NCBI GenBank assembly: GCA_020137815.1
Contig: CM035355.1
Coordinates: 7,502,091 to 7,566,090 of the forward strand
Direction: 5' to 3'
From: Hormiphora californensis
Taxonomy: Eukaryota > Ctenophora > Tentaculata > Cydippida > Pleurobrachiidae
Length of the DNA stretch: 64,000 nucleotides
In this document: positions 44,704 to 55,360 of the stretch, piece by piece
Layout: each line of letters begins with the position of its first letter
How positions within the stretch are numbered: position 1 is the first letter of the stretch
Program-made: the position numbers and the translations under genes
The notes under the pieces: model-generated
What the model saw: only the letters and a program-made list of their open reading frames with translations
What the model was told of the DNA's origin: nothing
Database searches by the model: none

Positions 44704-47333
44704 ATGTACGGGAAAACCCGAGCTACCGAGATCTTCACGGACCACTACAGTCTCATTGAGAACATCGGAGCGGGCGGATACGGCACTGTTTGGACTTGTC
44801 TGGACCGGGTCACGAAGGAGAAGTTCGCTGTTAAAATAGTACCTGATAAGAAGTGCTGGAGGAAAACTTGGTAAGTTTTATAACACAGCTCCATCCCCCA
44901 ACAACCCCATCCCTGATCCCGAACTCAACCCCTCCCCTTTATTGATCAGACCCCCCTCCCTGGTAGCCCACATTCCCAAACCCACCCTCCCTAATTCCTA
45001 AACCAACCCTCCCTAACCCACCCTCCCTAACCCACCCTCCCTAACCCACCCTCCCTAACCCACCCTCCCTAACCCACCCTCCCTAACCCCTCCCTAACCC
45101 ACCCTCCCTAACCCCTCCCTAACCCACCCTCCCTAACCCACCCTCCCTAACCCACCCTCCCTAACCCTCCCTCAAGACACAGAGCGTGGTGCCCATCTTC
45201 AAGAAAGGTAACCGGTCAGATGCTGCCAATTACAGGCCAGTCTCACTTACATCTCATCTGGTTAAACTCTTTGAGAGAATCATGCGTACCAAACTGGTTG
45301 AGTTCATCACAGCCCAGGAAATCATCCATCCAGATCAACATGGCTTCCAGAAAGGCAAGAGCTGCCTCACCCAGCTCCTCCACCACGTTGAGGATGTGAT
45401 GAAAGACATGTGTCGAGATGAGAACGCCGATGTCATCTACCTAGATTTTTCAAAGGCATTCGACAAGGTGGATCATGCAATCCTTCTCAAGAAGCTCCAT
45501 CTCTATGGCATCCGAGGTCAAATCCACCAGTGGATCACCAACTTCTTGACAGGCCGATATCAGAGAGTCATCATTGATGGTAAGATGTCTGATCCTATCC
45601 GTGTCCTGAGTGGAGTCCCCCAGGGTACGGTCCTAGGACCCTTACTATTTGTCCTGTATATAAACGATATGTTCACCGTCGTCAAGCACTCCAAGCTGAA
45701 AGTCTTTGCTGATGACTCAAAGGCCCACAGAAACATCCGGACCAACCTCGATCACCAGCTACTACAAGAAGATCTTTTAGAGGTGGTTAGATGGGCTGAC
45801 CAAAACAACATGGAACTCAATGAATCTAAATTCCAACTCCTGCAGCATGGCAAGGATGATGACCTAAAATCTAACTATCAGCTACCATCCGGGAAGTCTC
45901 TCTGCTCTGAATCGGTTGTAAAAGACCTGGGAGTTATCATTGACAGCGATCTAACTTTCAGGCCTCACACCCGGGAGAAGACAGCTGAAGCATCCCGGAA
46001 AGCAGCATGGATTCTCCGTACCTTTTCCACAAGAGAGCCGGGTCATATGTTGCTGCTCTATCAGACTCATGTGAGATCCATACTTGAATACTGCTGTGCA
46101 CTGTGGGACCCATGCTTCAAATGTGATATATCAAGTGTCGAAGCAGTGCAGCGCTCGTTCACAGCTAAGATCTCAGGCTGTAGTGAGTTAAACTATTGGG
46201 AGAGGCTAGAAAAGCTGAAACTCTATTCGCTACAGAGGAGAAGAGAGCGGTATGCCATCATCATCATATGGAAAATATGGAGCGGACTCATCCCTAACTC
46301 CATTGGCATCAACTTCCCCACTTCTGTCACACGTGGAGTCTCCTGTATCCGACCAATTGGTCACTCTAAATACAAATCTGTCAATACGATGAGACAGAAC
46401 TCCTTCGTCTCCAGAGCTTCTGCGTTATTCAACATTGTTCCAGCACAAATTAAATCTCTCCCAAAACTGGAACAGTTCAAATCAGCACTGGACACATTCC
46501 TGAGGACCATACCAGACACGCCACCCACCCCCAACTACATCGGTGTCAACAACAACTCCTTGTTAGAGTGGGCAGTCAGTGGCACCCTTGTTCAGGTGTC
46601 TGGACTGGACCTCCATAATGCGGTGGAAACGCTCGACGTTTTGGCCTGATGACATTCCTGTTCGAAGCCACCAAAGGTAGGTACCTAACCCCCCTCCCTA
46701 ACCCCCTCCCTAACCCACCCTCCCTAACCCACCCTCCCTAACCCACCCTCCCTAACCCCCTTTCTCTAACCCCTCTTTCTCTATCTCCAGGTGTGACAAG
46801 TTCCAGCTGCGTGTCCCAGACGAGGTGTCTCTGTGGTTACCCCTACAACACCCAAATATCACCAAACTCCATGAGGTTAGTAAAACACCCCTCGATCAAT
46901 TAGTCCCGTTGCAGCTCTTATCTAGTGTAAATTGCATATATTATCCCCTCATTTCTAACCCCCACCATCTCTAACCCCCAATCTAACCCCCACCGTCTCT
47001 AACCCCCAATCTCCCCCCTCACCAGGTATTTTACGATGAAATCTCCCGATACTGGGCCATTGTGATGGACTATGATTCCGATTTTGAAGATCTGTTCAAC
47101 TACATTGACCGAAATGGACCCCTCTCCAGCACTGTTTCAGCCCACATTACACGACAGGTATAACAGTTGTTCAGAACAACACACACGATACCGTTACTCA
47201 GATCTTCTCTTTTTACTTCCAGTCTCATTTTACCCCCTGGCCCTTCCCCATTCCAATTTCTAACCCTCTATTCCCGGTTCTCAGGTTATCAAAGTTGTCC
47301 ACTACCTAGTTTCCTCTGGAATCGATCACCGCA
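44704..47333 (+). CDS. PIM-like Ser/Thr kinase, N-terminal part only
   Basis: Starts in a strong context (GCCACCATG). Exons: 44704-44873 (MYGKTRATEIF, glycine loop IGAGGYGTV, VAIK-type lysine FAVKIV), about 46791-46875 (RVPDEVSLWLPLQHPNITKLHE, the alpha-C glutamate region), 47026-47158 (YDSDFEDLFNYIDRNGPLS, the PIM-type hinge), 47285-47333 (VIKVVHYLVSSGIDHR). PIM kinases are short constitutively active survival kinases. The sequence stops being kinase at HR, the first two residues of the HRD catalytic loop, and continues in frame into gag-like sequence to a stop at about 47617. The catalytic Asp, DFG and C-lobe are missing from the window, so this copy cannot be an active kinase. Its first intron holds a minisatellite and a LINE fragment. 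Confidence 0.75.
44990..45172. repeat. telomere-like minisatellite, block 1
   Basis: About 13 copies of a 14-bp unit CCCTCCCTAACCCA with variants. Block 2 of the same unit continues after the LINE fragment (about 46685-46770), so the LINE lies within one array. Confidence 0.85.
45173..46680 (+). mobile_element. 5'-truncated CR1-like LINE in the minisatellite
   Basis: ORF of 487 codons (45186-46649) starting inside the RT domain (NYRPVSLTSHLVKLFE). It has YLDFSKAFDKVDH, GVPQGTVLGPLLF, the catalytic FADDSK and a C-terminal CR1-type region (YQTHVRSILEYCCALWDP). Endonuclease and ORF1 are missing. It is a different lineage from the LINE at 31 kb (FADD rather than YADD, low identity). No internal stop, so a recent insertion. 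Confidence 0.85.
46685..46770. repeat. telomere-like minisatellite, block 2
   Basis: Continuation of the CCCTCCCTAACCCA array on the far side of the LINE fragment, ending just before the second kinase exon. Confidence 0.8.
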
Positions 47334-47930
47334 CTAAGGACGACCCCGCCTGCCGTGATTCCGCACTTAGGGAGGCTGCATTGAAGCAAGCGTTGTGTAT
47401 GGGAGTTTTGCGGGATGAGGTAGGTGTACAGCTCCTGGAAGAAGCAACTGGCGAAGTGTCCTTTACCGAACTACTCCAGATCGGTGCCAACAGGGAGATG
47501 GCTTACACCGCCCGTCACGAAGCACGGGACGAGGCTGTCAATGTCAGCGTTCTGGCGCGAATCCCCACAAGAGGGACAGGACTGACGCGAGCAATGCTGG
47601 GGGCTGTGAAGAATTAGGACATGTCTATCACAGAGACTGCAGATCTACCCGAGCACCCGCCAACTACCGAGCTCCTCCTAACAAACGCTACGGGAGACAG
47701 AACAACTATAACCGTCCAAACAACTACAACAGAGAAGGAATCAACAGTGGGAACAACCACCGCTACAGGGATGGTGGCTACTCTGGTGGGAACCCCAACG
47801 GGCCGAGATACAGTAATTACCGCAACCCTCCTCAAGACAGATTAGGCTTCGTGAACTATAGGGACCGTTGGAACCCTGGGCCGCAGGAGCCTGTCAACCA
47901 GACTGCCCCTGAAGCACCTCAAAAAAACTA
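47334..47930 (+). pseudogene. gag remnant of the gypsy element
   Basis: First part, 47334-47617, is gag-like helical sequence (FTELLQIGANREMAYTARHE) open to a stop. In the next frame, about 47590-47930, follows a knuckle-like CEELGHVYHRDC with its first Cys missing, and an Asn/Arg/Tyr/Gly-rich nucleic-acid-binding tail. A frame break separates the two parts. No capsid N-terminal region is present. Confidence 0.6.
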
Positions 47931-47933
47931 GCT

Positions 47934-48557
47934 GTGCCCTCTCCTAGTGAGAGGGCCTCCCTATTCCCCACCCCCCAGGTCACACACGAGTGCCAGCGCT
48001 GTACACAATGTATCCACGTGGCGATGAAATCTGAATGTGGAACAGAGTTCGAGAGCCTAGTGGACACTGGGTCCTGTGTTAATCTACTTGCTGCCAGGGT
48101 CGCAGACCGAATGAAGCTCGAACCCATGCCAACTAAGATAGGTATCACGGGCGTCACGGGAAACTCTCTTAGCATTAAAGGTATGTGCTATGATGTCCCA
48201 GTATTCCTAGGAGGGGATCGCTTCCTGTGCGACTTTACCGTGGCCTGCATGAAGGAAGATGCTATTATTGGTCAACCCTTCCTGGTAAGGCACGAGTTCC
48301 GGGTCGACTGTGCTAGGAACCAACTGGTACGAACAGACACCACCAAGACAGTGGCCAGGAGTTTCAAGGAACAGACGTCTTACCACTGTCTAGTGATGAA
48401 AGATTGTCTGCTGACAGAGAGTGGGTTCGTTGGATGCCGCCTAAGCCTTTGCGACGTACCAGCAGAAGACGGAGAATATACCTTTACGGCTGCGGAAGGG
48501 ATGTCCTTCCTGACCCTGCTGACGAACTTCTGGCAAAGGGGGGAACGAAGATACTGA
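47934..48557 (+). CDS. retroviral-type aspartic protease region
   Basis: Pepsin-fold retropepsin with the catalytic triad DTGS (SLVDTGSCVNLLAARVADRM), a flap-like region (IGITGVTGNSLSIKG) and the second conserved block DAIIGQPFL (IIG instead of LLG). It cleaves the Gag-Pol precursor in intact elements. The frame closes at 48557 rather than running on into RT. Confidence 0.8.
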   Translation: MPSPSERASLFPTPQVTHECQRCTQCIHVAMKSECGTEFESLVDTGSCVNLLAARVADRMKLEPMPTKIGITGVTGNSLSIKGMCYDVPVFLGGDRFLCDFTVACMKEDAIIGQPFLVRHEFRVDCARNQLVRTDTTKTVARSFKEQTSYHCLVMKDCLLTESGFVGCRLSLCDVPAEDGEYTFTAAEGMSFLTLLTNFWQRGERRY

Positions 48558-48844
48558 ATATCAGACTACAGTTGACGTTGTGAAGGGTGAGTTTCAACTG
48601 CCGATCCTCGTGGACCTAGTCGAGGGAGTCTCACTGTCTCTCCCCGAGGGACACAAGGTTGGAGAAGTGTTCCGGCTACAGGGGAATGTGATGGCGTGTA
48701 CTGATATCAAGAAGTATGAGAGTGATTTTGACAGGGAACGGCAATGCTTGACAAATATGGACTGGGCTAAAGATAAGAACAAGGGAAAGCCACCGTGTCC
48801 AAGTCCTACGATTTGCAAGGTGTCAAGAGTTATTCGGCCGCCTA

Positions 48845-49832
48845 GTGCCGATTGTGTTTTTGCACGGGCGACATGAACTTCAAAGCACCCACCTACTGGA
48901 GCACGATATCGAACTCTCTACAGACAAGCCGGTGAGATTGCCTTATCGTCGTGTGCCGTTCCACCTTCGTGAAGAGTGCATTGAAGAAGTGGAGGAGCTG
49001 CTCAAAGCAGGAATAATAGAACACTCAAAGAGTGATTACAACACACCAGCTCTAGTGATTAAGAAGAACAATAAATTAAGGATTATCATGGACTTAAGGG
49101 CACTCAACAAGGTTGTGATGCGTGCTATAGCACATTACCCGCACTCGACACATGCATAGCGGGATGTGGGGGGAGCATGCTGTTTTCTGCACTAGACGTA
49201 AAGGATGGCTTCCTACAAATAAACCTCAATCCGGAGCACCGAAAGTTCACTAGTTTTGCACTGCCCGGGATAGGATTCTTCCAGTGGGTTAGAATGCCGT
49301 TAGGGCTTTCTTCGTCGCCTTCATGCTTCCAGACCCTGTTGGACCGTCTACTTGCAGGGATACCGCCTACTGTTGCCGCAGCCTATGTTGATGACATCTT
49401 ATGCCAGCCAAGAGCTTTGAGGATATGTTCGCGAACCTGGAGGTCGTCTTCGAGAGGTTTCGATTAGCCAATCTACGACTGAACCCAAAGAAATGTGAGC
49501 TGTTCCGACAGAAATTGAAATACTGTGGCGTGTATCTAACGCCTGACGGAGTTCTGGTGGATGAGGAGAAGACCGCTGCAGTGCGAGAGATGGTTCCTCC
49601 TAAATCTTTCAAGGATGTTAGGAGGATCCTCGGATGTGCTGGGTGGTTCAGAAAACACATCGAGGGGTTTGCCGCCAAGGCTAAGGGCCTCACCGACCTG
49701 CTCCGACTAGATAAGTTCATGTACACCAGCGAAGCAGCCGCTAGTTTTGAAGAGCTTAAAGAAGCCCTTTGCAACCCCCCTGTGCTCATCTACCCCGACG
49801 CCAACAACCAAGCCCTTGGTTGTCTACACTGA
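48845..49832 (+). pseudogene. gypsy reverse transcriptase, frame-broken
   Basis: Three overlapping pieces in different frames. 48845-49159 holds PYRRVPFHLREECIEE and LRIIMDLRALNKV; 49177-49467 holds FSALDVKDGFLQI, FQWVRMPLGLSSSP and the catalytic YVDDIL; 49401-49832 holds the thumb (LNPKKCELFRQKLKYCG, GCAGWFRKHIEGF). The order and motifs are those of Ty3/gypsy RT, but no single frame spans them. Confidence 0.85.
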
Positions 49833-52293
49833 TGCCAGTGAAATAGCAGTTGGAGGTTGTATTGGCCACGCTCTTGACACCGGGTTCCACCCCATTGCAT
49901 ACGGATCGAAGGTCCTAGGAGTTACGGAGAGAAATTGGGCATCGTTCAAGAGAGAATTCTTTGCCATCTGGTACTTCGTGTCGAAAGTATGGAGATACTA
50001 CCTATTGAACACCAAATTCATATGCCACACGGACATGAAGGCGCTCTCCCAGGAAGGATTTATGAGGCACACGAACCAGTCGGTGCTTATCCGATGGGCG
50101 ATGGACCTAGGAGACTATGACTTCGCACTAAAGTATACGGCGGGAAAAGCCATGGAGGTCCCAGACTGCTTGTCAAGACTGCCAAGGTCATCTGAGGAGA
50201 TAGCACGTTGGTTGACTACCCCTATCGCAGATCTTGAAGAGGACAACACACTGTACCTTGTTAGTCAACATGAAATACCCCCACCAAATGCTGATGCTCT
50301 GCGTGATGTGTCTACCCTGGACACTGACAATACTGATGTCCTGCATGATGTGTCTACCCTGGATACTGACAATACTGATGTCCTGCATGATGTGTCTACC
50401 CTGGATACTGACAATGCTGATGTCCTGCGTGATGTGTCTACCCTGGACACTGACAATACTGATGTCCGGCATGATGTGTCTACCCTGGTTATCGACAGCG
50501 CCGCGGAACTACCTACCGTGACTACACTGCGTTGTAGTAAGCAGACTGACCGTTCTGCTGATGTAGGACCCATCGACTACTTCAGAACACTCGGTGAACT
50601 GCAGCTGACTAAAACCCGCCAGAGACGAATCACGCCTAACGAGCCAGGTTGCACGGCCTTTCCGGAGGGTATCGAGTGTCTGTTCAACACAGTAGAAAAG
50701 GAGACTACACGTGCGGTAGACTTGACTGAAACTCCCACCGGCTTACCTAATGGATCGTTCGAACGACCCATAACAGCACACTGCAGTCCTGCTCTGAAGT
50801 TGGCACAAGGAGAAGACACTGACTGTACTACGGTCCTCAAATGGATACGTGAAGACAACAAGCCCTCTGACCGTACACAAGTTGCTACTTTCTCAGATGG
50901 CCTGATGAAGATGTGGATGTTCTACAAACACATGACTGTTTCGAAGAGTGGATTGCTGTGCTACAAGTACTACAGAACTAACGCGAAAAAGTTTCAGGAG
51001 CTAATATGGGTGCCACCCTCCACTAGACAGGATATCATCTCCAACTCGCACAATATTGATAGCTCCGGACACCTTGGACCGCAGAAAACTTTGTTCAGAG
51101 TCAGGGAGAAGTACTTCTGGGAGAACATGTCCACCGAAATAAAGATATTCTGCTCTACCTGCGAAATATGCTTTAGAGAGAACCAGGGTTACCTCCCAAA
51201 GCCCAGAGCACCACTGAAACCATTCCCCGCAGCTCGACCTAATGAAATTATCGTGATTGACCTTGTCGGGCCAATCAGAGGGACTATACAGCATAAGTGG
51301 ATCCTGACGATAGTGGATAAATTCACACGGTTTGTACAGGTCGTGGCCCTCACCAAGGCCACAGCGGACAAAATTGCCCAGGCCCTACTCAACCACTTCT
51401 TCACTTTCGGAGTGCCCGAAATAGTCCACTCTGACCGAGGAGCTAACTTAACAACAGCTGACGCGGTACAGGAAGTATACAAACTCATGGGAATCAAGAA
51501 AACTCAGACAACGTCATACCATCCGAGGGGAAACGGGTTGTGTGAAGTATATAACCGGCATATTGTTGCAATACTACGCAAGTTGGTTCGAGAGTTCCCT
51601 CAAAAATGGCCATTGAAACTAAAAGCGGCTGCATTCGCTCTCAACAGCTCCACATGCGGCTCCACCCGGTTCACTGCGGCCCATTTGCACTTTGGAAGGG
51701 AACTGCGTATTCCGGCCGACCTTGTTTTTGACACCACCTCTACTGCCTACTACGAGAGCAGATCACACCTGGCGTCCCACAGCTATTATGAGATGAAGGA
51801 CATCTTTAACCTGGTCCGTTCATATGGAACCGCGGCTATCAACCGAAATAAACTGGCATACAACAAAAAGCTGAATTTTCAAACCAAATACGACGAAGGT
51901 GACCTTGTTCTGCTTTGGAAACCCCTCCCCCCATCCGTACAGAATTACCGAAAGCTGAAGAATCTGTATGGCGGACCCTTTGTAGTAGTAAAGGTTCTCA
52001 CAGAATGGACCTATTTGTTAAAAAGTGTGTCTACCCAGAAAGAGGAAGTAGCACACTATGACAAACTGCGAAAGATACCCCAGAATATGAGGCCTGCTAC
52101 CAAGCAGAATACACCCCACACTAGCGGTGAAGGAGCTGATGAGGACCCAACAACTGGGAACAGCAATTATGACGCTCCTGAGGATATAATGGAACTACTT
52201 GATGTTGAAGACGAAGTGATTATTGACGCTGAAAATCCGATAGACGAAGAAGAGGAAGCCGGTCATGGCTACAACCTCCGACCAAGAAAGTAA
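49747..52293 (+). CDS. gypsy RNase H and integrase
   Basis: An 848-codon open frame. RNase H begins VVYTDASEIAVGG and continues through the family's Asp and Glu positions. A linker contains a 42-bp tandem repeat. The integrase has an HHCC-type zinc motif (CSTCEICFRENQ), then the core with VIDLVGP, VHSDRGANL and GLCEVYNR as the D, D and E catalytic positions, and a C-terminal GPY/F-like segment (YGGPFVVVKVLTEW). It ends GYNLRPRK, a usual pol ending in gypsy elements. All catalytic residues are present. Confidence 0.9.
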   Translation: MKSLKKPFATPLCSSTPTPTTKPLVVYTDASEIAVGGCIGHALDTGFHPIAYGSKVLGVTERNWASFKREFFAIWYFVSKVWRYYLLNTKFICHTDMKALSQEGFMRHTNQSVLIRWAMDLGDYDFALKYTAGKAMEVPDCLSRLPRSSEEIARWLTTPIADLEEDNTLYLVSQHEIPPPNADALRDVSTLDTDNTDVLHDVSTLDTDNTDVLHDVSTLDTDNADVLRDVSTLDTDNTDVRHDVSTLVIDSAAELPTVTTLRCSKQTDRSADVGPIDYFRTLGELQLTKTRQRRITPNEPGCTAFPEGIECLFNTVEKETTRAVDLTETPTGLPNGSFERPITAHCSPALKLAQGEDTDCTTVLKWIREDNKPSDRTQVATFSDGLMKMWMFYKHMTVSKSGLLCYKYYRTNAKKFQELIWVPPSTRQDIISNSHNIDSSGHLGPQKTLFRVREKYFWENMSTEIKIFCSTCEICFRENQGYLPKPRAPLKPFPAARPNEIIVIDLVGPIRGTIQHKWILTIVDKFTRFVQVVALTKATADKIAQALLNHFFTFGVPEIVHSDRGANLTTADAVQEVYKLMGIKKTQTTSYHPRGNGLCEVYNRHIVAILRKLVREFPQKWPLKLKAAAFALNSSTCGSTRFTAAHLHFGRELRIPADLVFDTTSTAYYESRSHLASHSYYEMKDIFNLVRSYGTAAINRNKLAYNKKLNFQTKYDEGDLVLLWKPLPPSVQNYRKLKNLYGGPFVVVKVLTEWTYLLKSVSTQKEEVAHYDKLRKIPQNMRPATKQNTPHTSGEGADEDPTTGNSNYDAPEDIMELLDVEDEVIIDAENPIDEEEEAGHGYNLRPRK
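50281..50490 (+). repeat. 42-bp coding tandem repeat in the pol linker
   Basis: About five copies of a 14-residue unit (DVSTLDTDNTDVLH) between RNase H and integrase. Copies differ by a few bases but keep the frame. Confidence 0.9.
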
Positions 52294-52746
52294 TGCTAGA
52301 GCTTGAGCATGTGGAACAGCTGTGCATATCATCAAATGACGACTTGTATGAGAACCTTGTGACTGATGAATGTGCACGACAGAACAAGATAGTGGAACTA
52401 GAGGAAAAACGAATTGGATCCAAAGAATTGCAACGGCAAACTGAAGAATGAATGTGATAAAAGTGACAACAGTGAGAAGAAAGACACTAAGTATGAAGGA
52501 ATGAAATACTATAAACGATGAGTGAATGATATTAGTACAATATTTTTAGGACCAGACACCCGGGAAGGTCTGGTCATTGATCGTTCAGTGACACATAAAC
52601 TGACTTCTGATTCTACATGAAGAGTTTGAACCACCCTAGTAGACCCTGCCCGCAACCAAACCTGTCAGACAGTGGCCAATGTCTGACAGAACTAGTTTTG
52701 TGTTCGGACCCTTAACTCACACCACTCTCTCCATATATAGAGAATC

Positions 52747-54707
52747 ATGTCGGTTCTAGTGTGTCTCTTGATCGGATTAGCCACCTGTTCCACCAATGCA
52801 CAAGCTGTTAAAAAAGAGGACACTTTTGAGGAGATACGATCCTTTGTGTTAGAAGGAGAACCCACCGTTATTAAAACTGACCTTGGACTGGCACTCGTTC
52901 CAGATAAAATATTGGTGAGCAGCGAGTCATCAATACTACAATCAGTGTTCCTACACATCAGGAAACCAAAGAGGCCGAGACCCCCCTGTGAGTTACCGTG
53001 CACACCGGATATCTCTCACCTAAACGCTCTTCTACCAAGCGCAGAAGGCTGCTGGATATCCGACATGCCGTTCCATAACCTCGCTCTTATCGGAGTGACT
53101 GCCTGGACATCGACTGCTGAATGCGTCGCCGAATGCCTCAAAACCCCCAATTGCAAGCAGGTGTATGAAAAAACCACCAATGGTACTAACCCCGACCAAT
53201 GCATCACCCTTACTGGCACCTCCTACCAAAGTTCCAACATCAGAGAAGGAGTTAACTCAAGGACCACCCTGCTGGAGTGCCTGAGCGCCAAGTTTGACAG
53301 CAGCCGAGATGAACTGTGCAGACGGAAACAAAACCTACTATTCGAAGGACTCGCGCCGACGAAGCTGAAAAATCGGTAGACGAAATACTACAAAACCATT
53401 TGGGGCGATACAGGGACCTTAAAACCGCGTATCAGTTGGAAAATGCTCTGAAGAAGAGTAATGAAGAGGGAACCGGAAACAGGGATAAGAGACTCCTCGG
53501 TCTCTCCTGGGAGGATTTTGACCCTCTACTAGATGTCCCAATCATCGGACACTTCTATGGCATCCTGAAGTCTCCTGTAGAGAATAAGAGAATCGCGGAT
53601 CACGTGACCCGACTACAGGGAGCGTTTGAAAAATTTGCCGCGGATTCTATCGAAGCCGTCGAGAGTAGCCGCTCATTCGACAAAAAGATACTAAAGATCA
53701 TAGACGCGGAGCTGGGCAAAGTAGACGAGAGACTACAGGACTTCAGATGCGACCTTGCATCCATAGCAGCGGCAATACTAGACATGCAAAACCACAAGAG
53801 ATTTGAAAGGAAGCTGGAAACTCTTTTCTACAGTACGTTGCATGGTGAGATTGTTACACCTGTTTCAACAACACTACAACTCGAGGATCTCAAGAATATT
53901 GTTGGAAACAACGAAGCATTTGAAGGCACAATATTCAAGGAGCACCCCGAAGTTCTATACAGGACCAGTGACCTGACGATCATGGAGGTGACTGAGTCGA
54001 CAAAGGGTGTATTGTTTAACTTCTTGTTAGTTGCCCCCAGACTACTGGAAGGAAACATATATCGTACATACAAACCACTTACCGTTCCAGTTGCCAAGAA
54101 CACCTCTTCTGAAAAGTGCTACGAGTTACCCAAGCCATCTATCATCATGCTACAGGACAAGAACTTCTACGAAGTAGCAGCTACAGATTGCTTCGAGAAG
54201 GACGAAGTAATATATTGTACACAGAGTTTCCACGACACATCCTCTACCCTCAAGAAGAAATGGGCCTGCTTAGCAGAGGGACCCGAGTTCGGCCTGTGCA
54301 ACCTAATTCCTACGAGCTGTGAGACAACAATGCTATTCACTCGATCAGGAGCACTAGTATTCTCCCAGGAGGAGGTATTAGCTCAGAAGCAAGATGCCCG
54401 AACATCGCTAACAATAATCAGCACTGACGACAGGGACACTACCAACTACTTCGTACCTTGGACCACTTTCAAATTAGTGCAGAGCGGGAAGAAGATCGTA
54501 CACGCTGTCTCCACACCGGAGAAAGCTCTATCCCTGAACTGGACCAACCCGGATACACATCGCGTAATTAACAACTGGCTTGAAAAGACACAGTTTCGTG
54601 ATGATCGACATAACATCACAAGAGTCATTGAAGACCTCGAGCTTCCACATCCGCTGATTGCGATGACATTTCCGATGTTGATGAGGAACCAATGTCACTG
54701 TGTCTAG
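52747..54707 (+). pseudogene. env-like membrane-fusion glycoprotein, frame-broken
   Basis: The first frame, 52747-53379, starts with a clear signal peptide (MSVLVCLLIGLATCSTNAQA) and has many Cys and an N-glycosylation site. A frame break lies near 53340. The second frame, 53316-54707, has a furin-type site RDKR followed by a hydrophobic LLGLSW stretch, a helical region, paired Cys and further N-glycosylation sites. This order resembles the errantivirus and baculovirus F-type fusion proteins, by family knowledge; overall similarity is weak. No membrane anchor is evident in the last 60 residues, which is odd for an Env. Confidence 0.65.
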
Positions 54708-54853
54708 CCTCCAGCCCACGGTCTCCCGACCTCAGCCCCCAGTCACCAACACCCTCAGATATGGAGGGTAAGAAGTCAATACCGCCTGCTAACCTACAAG
54801 TGACTTTTGTTCACTACGGGCCGCAGCCAGACCCTAACCCGGCCACTAGTAGT

Positions 54854-54888
<35 letters not shown>

Positions 54889-55360
54889 AAGCAGCGACAG
54901 CAGCGACAGCAGCGACACCAGCGACGGGGGTGACAGTGATGACTGTGAGGAGGAAGCTGCTGAGGGCGAGGTGCCGTTCGACCCAAAGATATTTCAGCTG
55001 GACTCGACGGATCAACGAGGGCTTGTTAAAAAAGCCATGGAAGTGAATGGATGGAAGGTCAGCCCCATCAGTAAGATGAAGGGAAAGGGGCAGTTGCTCC
55101 AGGGATTGAGGGAGTGTTTGCTGATTCTCTCTCGCATAGAAAGAGAGTACCTGACCCCGGAAAACAGATGGAAATGCAATGACCTGGTGACCATCAAGAA
55201 GACCACGAAGAAGAATGCTATCCAGCAGCTGAGGTCTAGAGTCGCCCAAATGAGAACCCGTCTGGTGGGCCTGGAGAAACATCTTGAGAACCCCTCGAAG
55301 AAGCAGATCGGAGAGAAGATGAGAGCTGCGAGGAGGACTATCCAGGCGTTCAAGTGGTGA
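54692..55360 (+). CDS. acidic, serine-rich extra ORF downstream of env
   Basis: Frame of 222 codons overlapping the env end by 16 nt. A later Met at 54761, just before EGKKSIPPANL, is an alternative start giving about 200 aa. N-terminal half: proline-rich, then a polyserine run encoded by AGC repeats and an acidic stretch (SSDSSDTSDGGDSDD). C-terminal half: basic and helical (RWKCNDLVTIKKTTKKNAIQ, LRSRVAQMRTRLVGLEKHL). I do not recognise the family. Position suggests an accessory protein of the retroelement; a captured host fragment is also possible. The frame is open although pol and env are broken. Confidence 0.6.

Noticed and set aside
47621-47845. Thr-rich plus-strand frame after gag
   Set aside because: The adjacent frame encodes the Asn/Arg/Gly nucleic-acid-binding gag tail; the Thr-rich frame is its shadow.
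50188-50573. Two minus-strand frames with internal repeats
   Set aside because: Shadows of the 42-bp coding repeat in pol.
54794-55282. Minus-strand frame with polyalanine opposite the serine-rich ORF
   Set aside because: Polyalanine is the antisense reading of the AGC repeat; no other coding sign.
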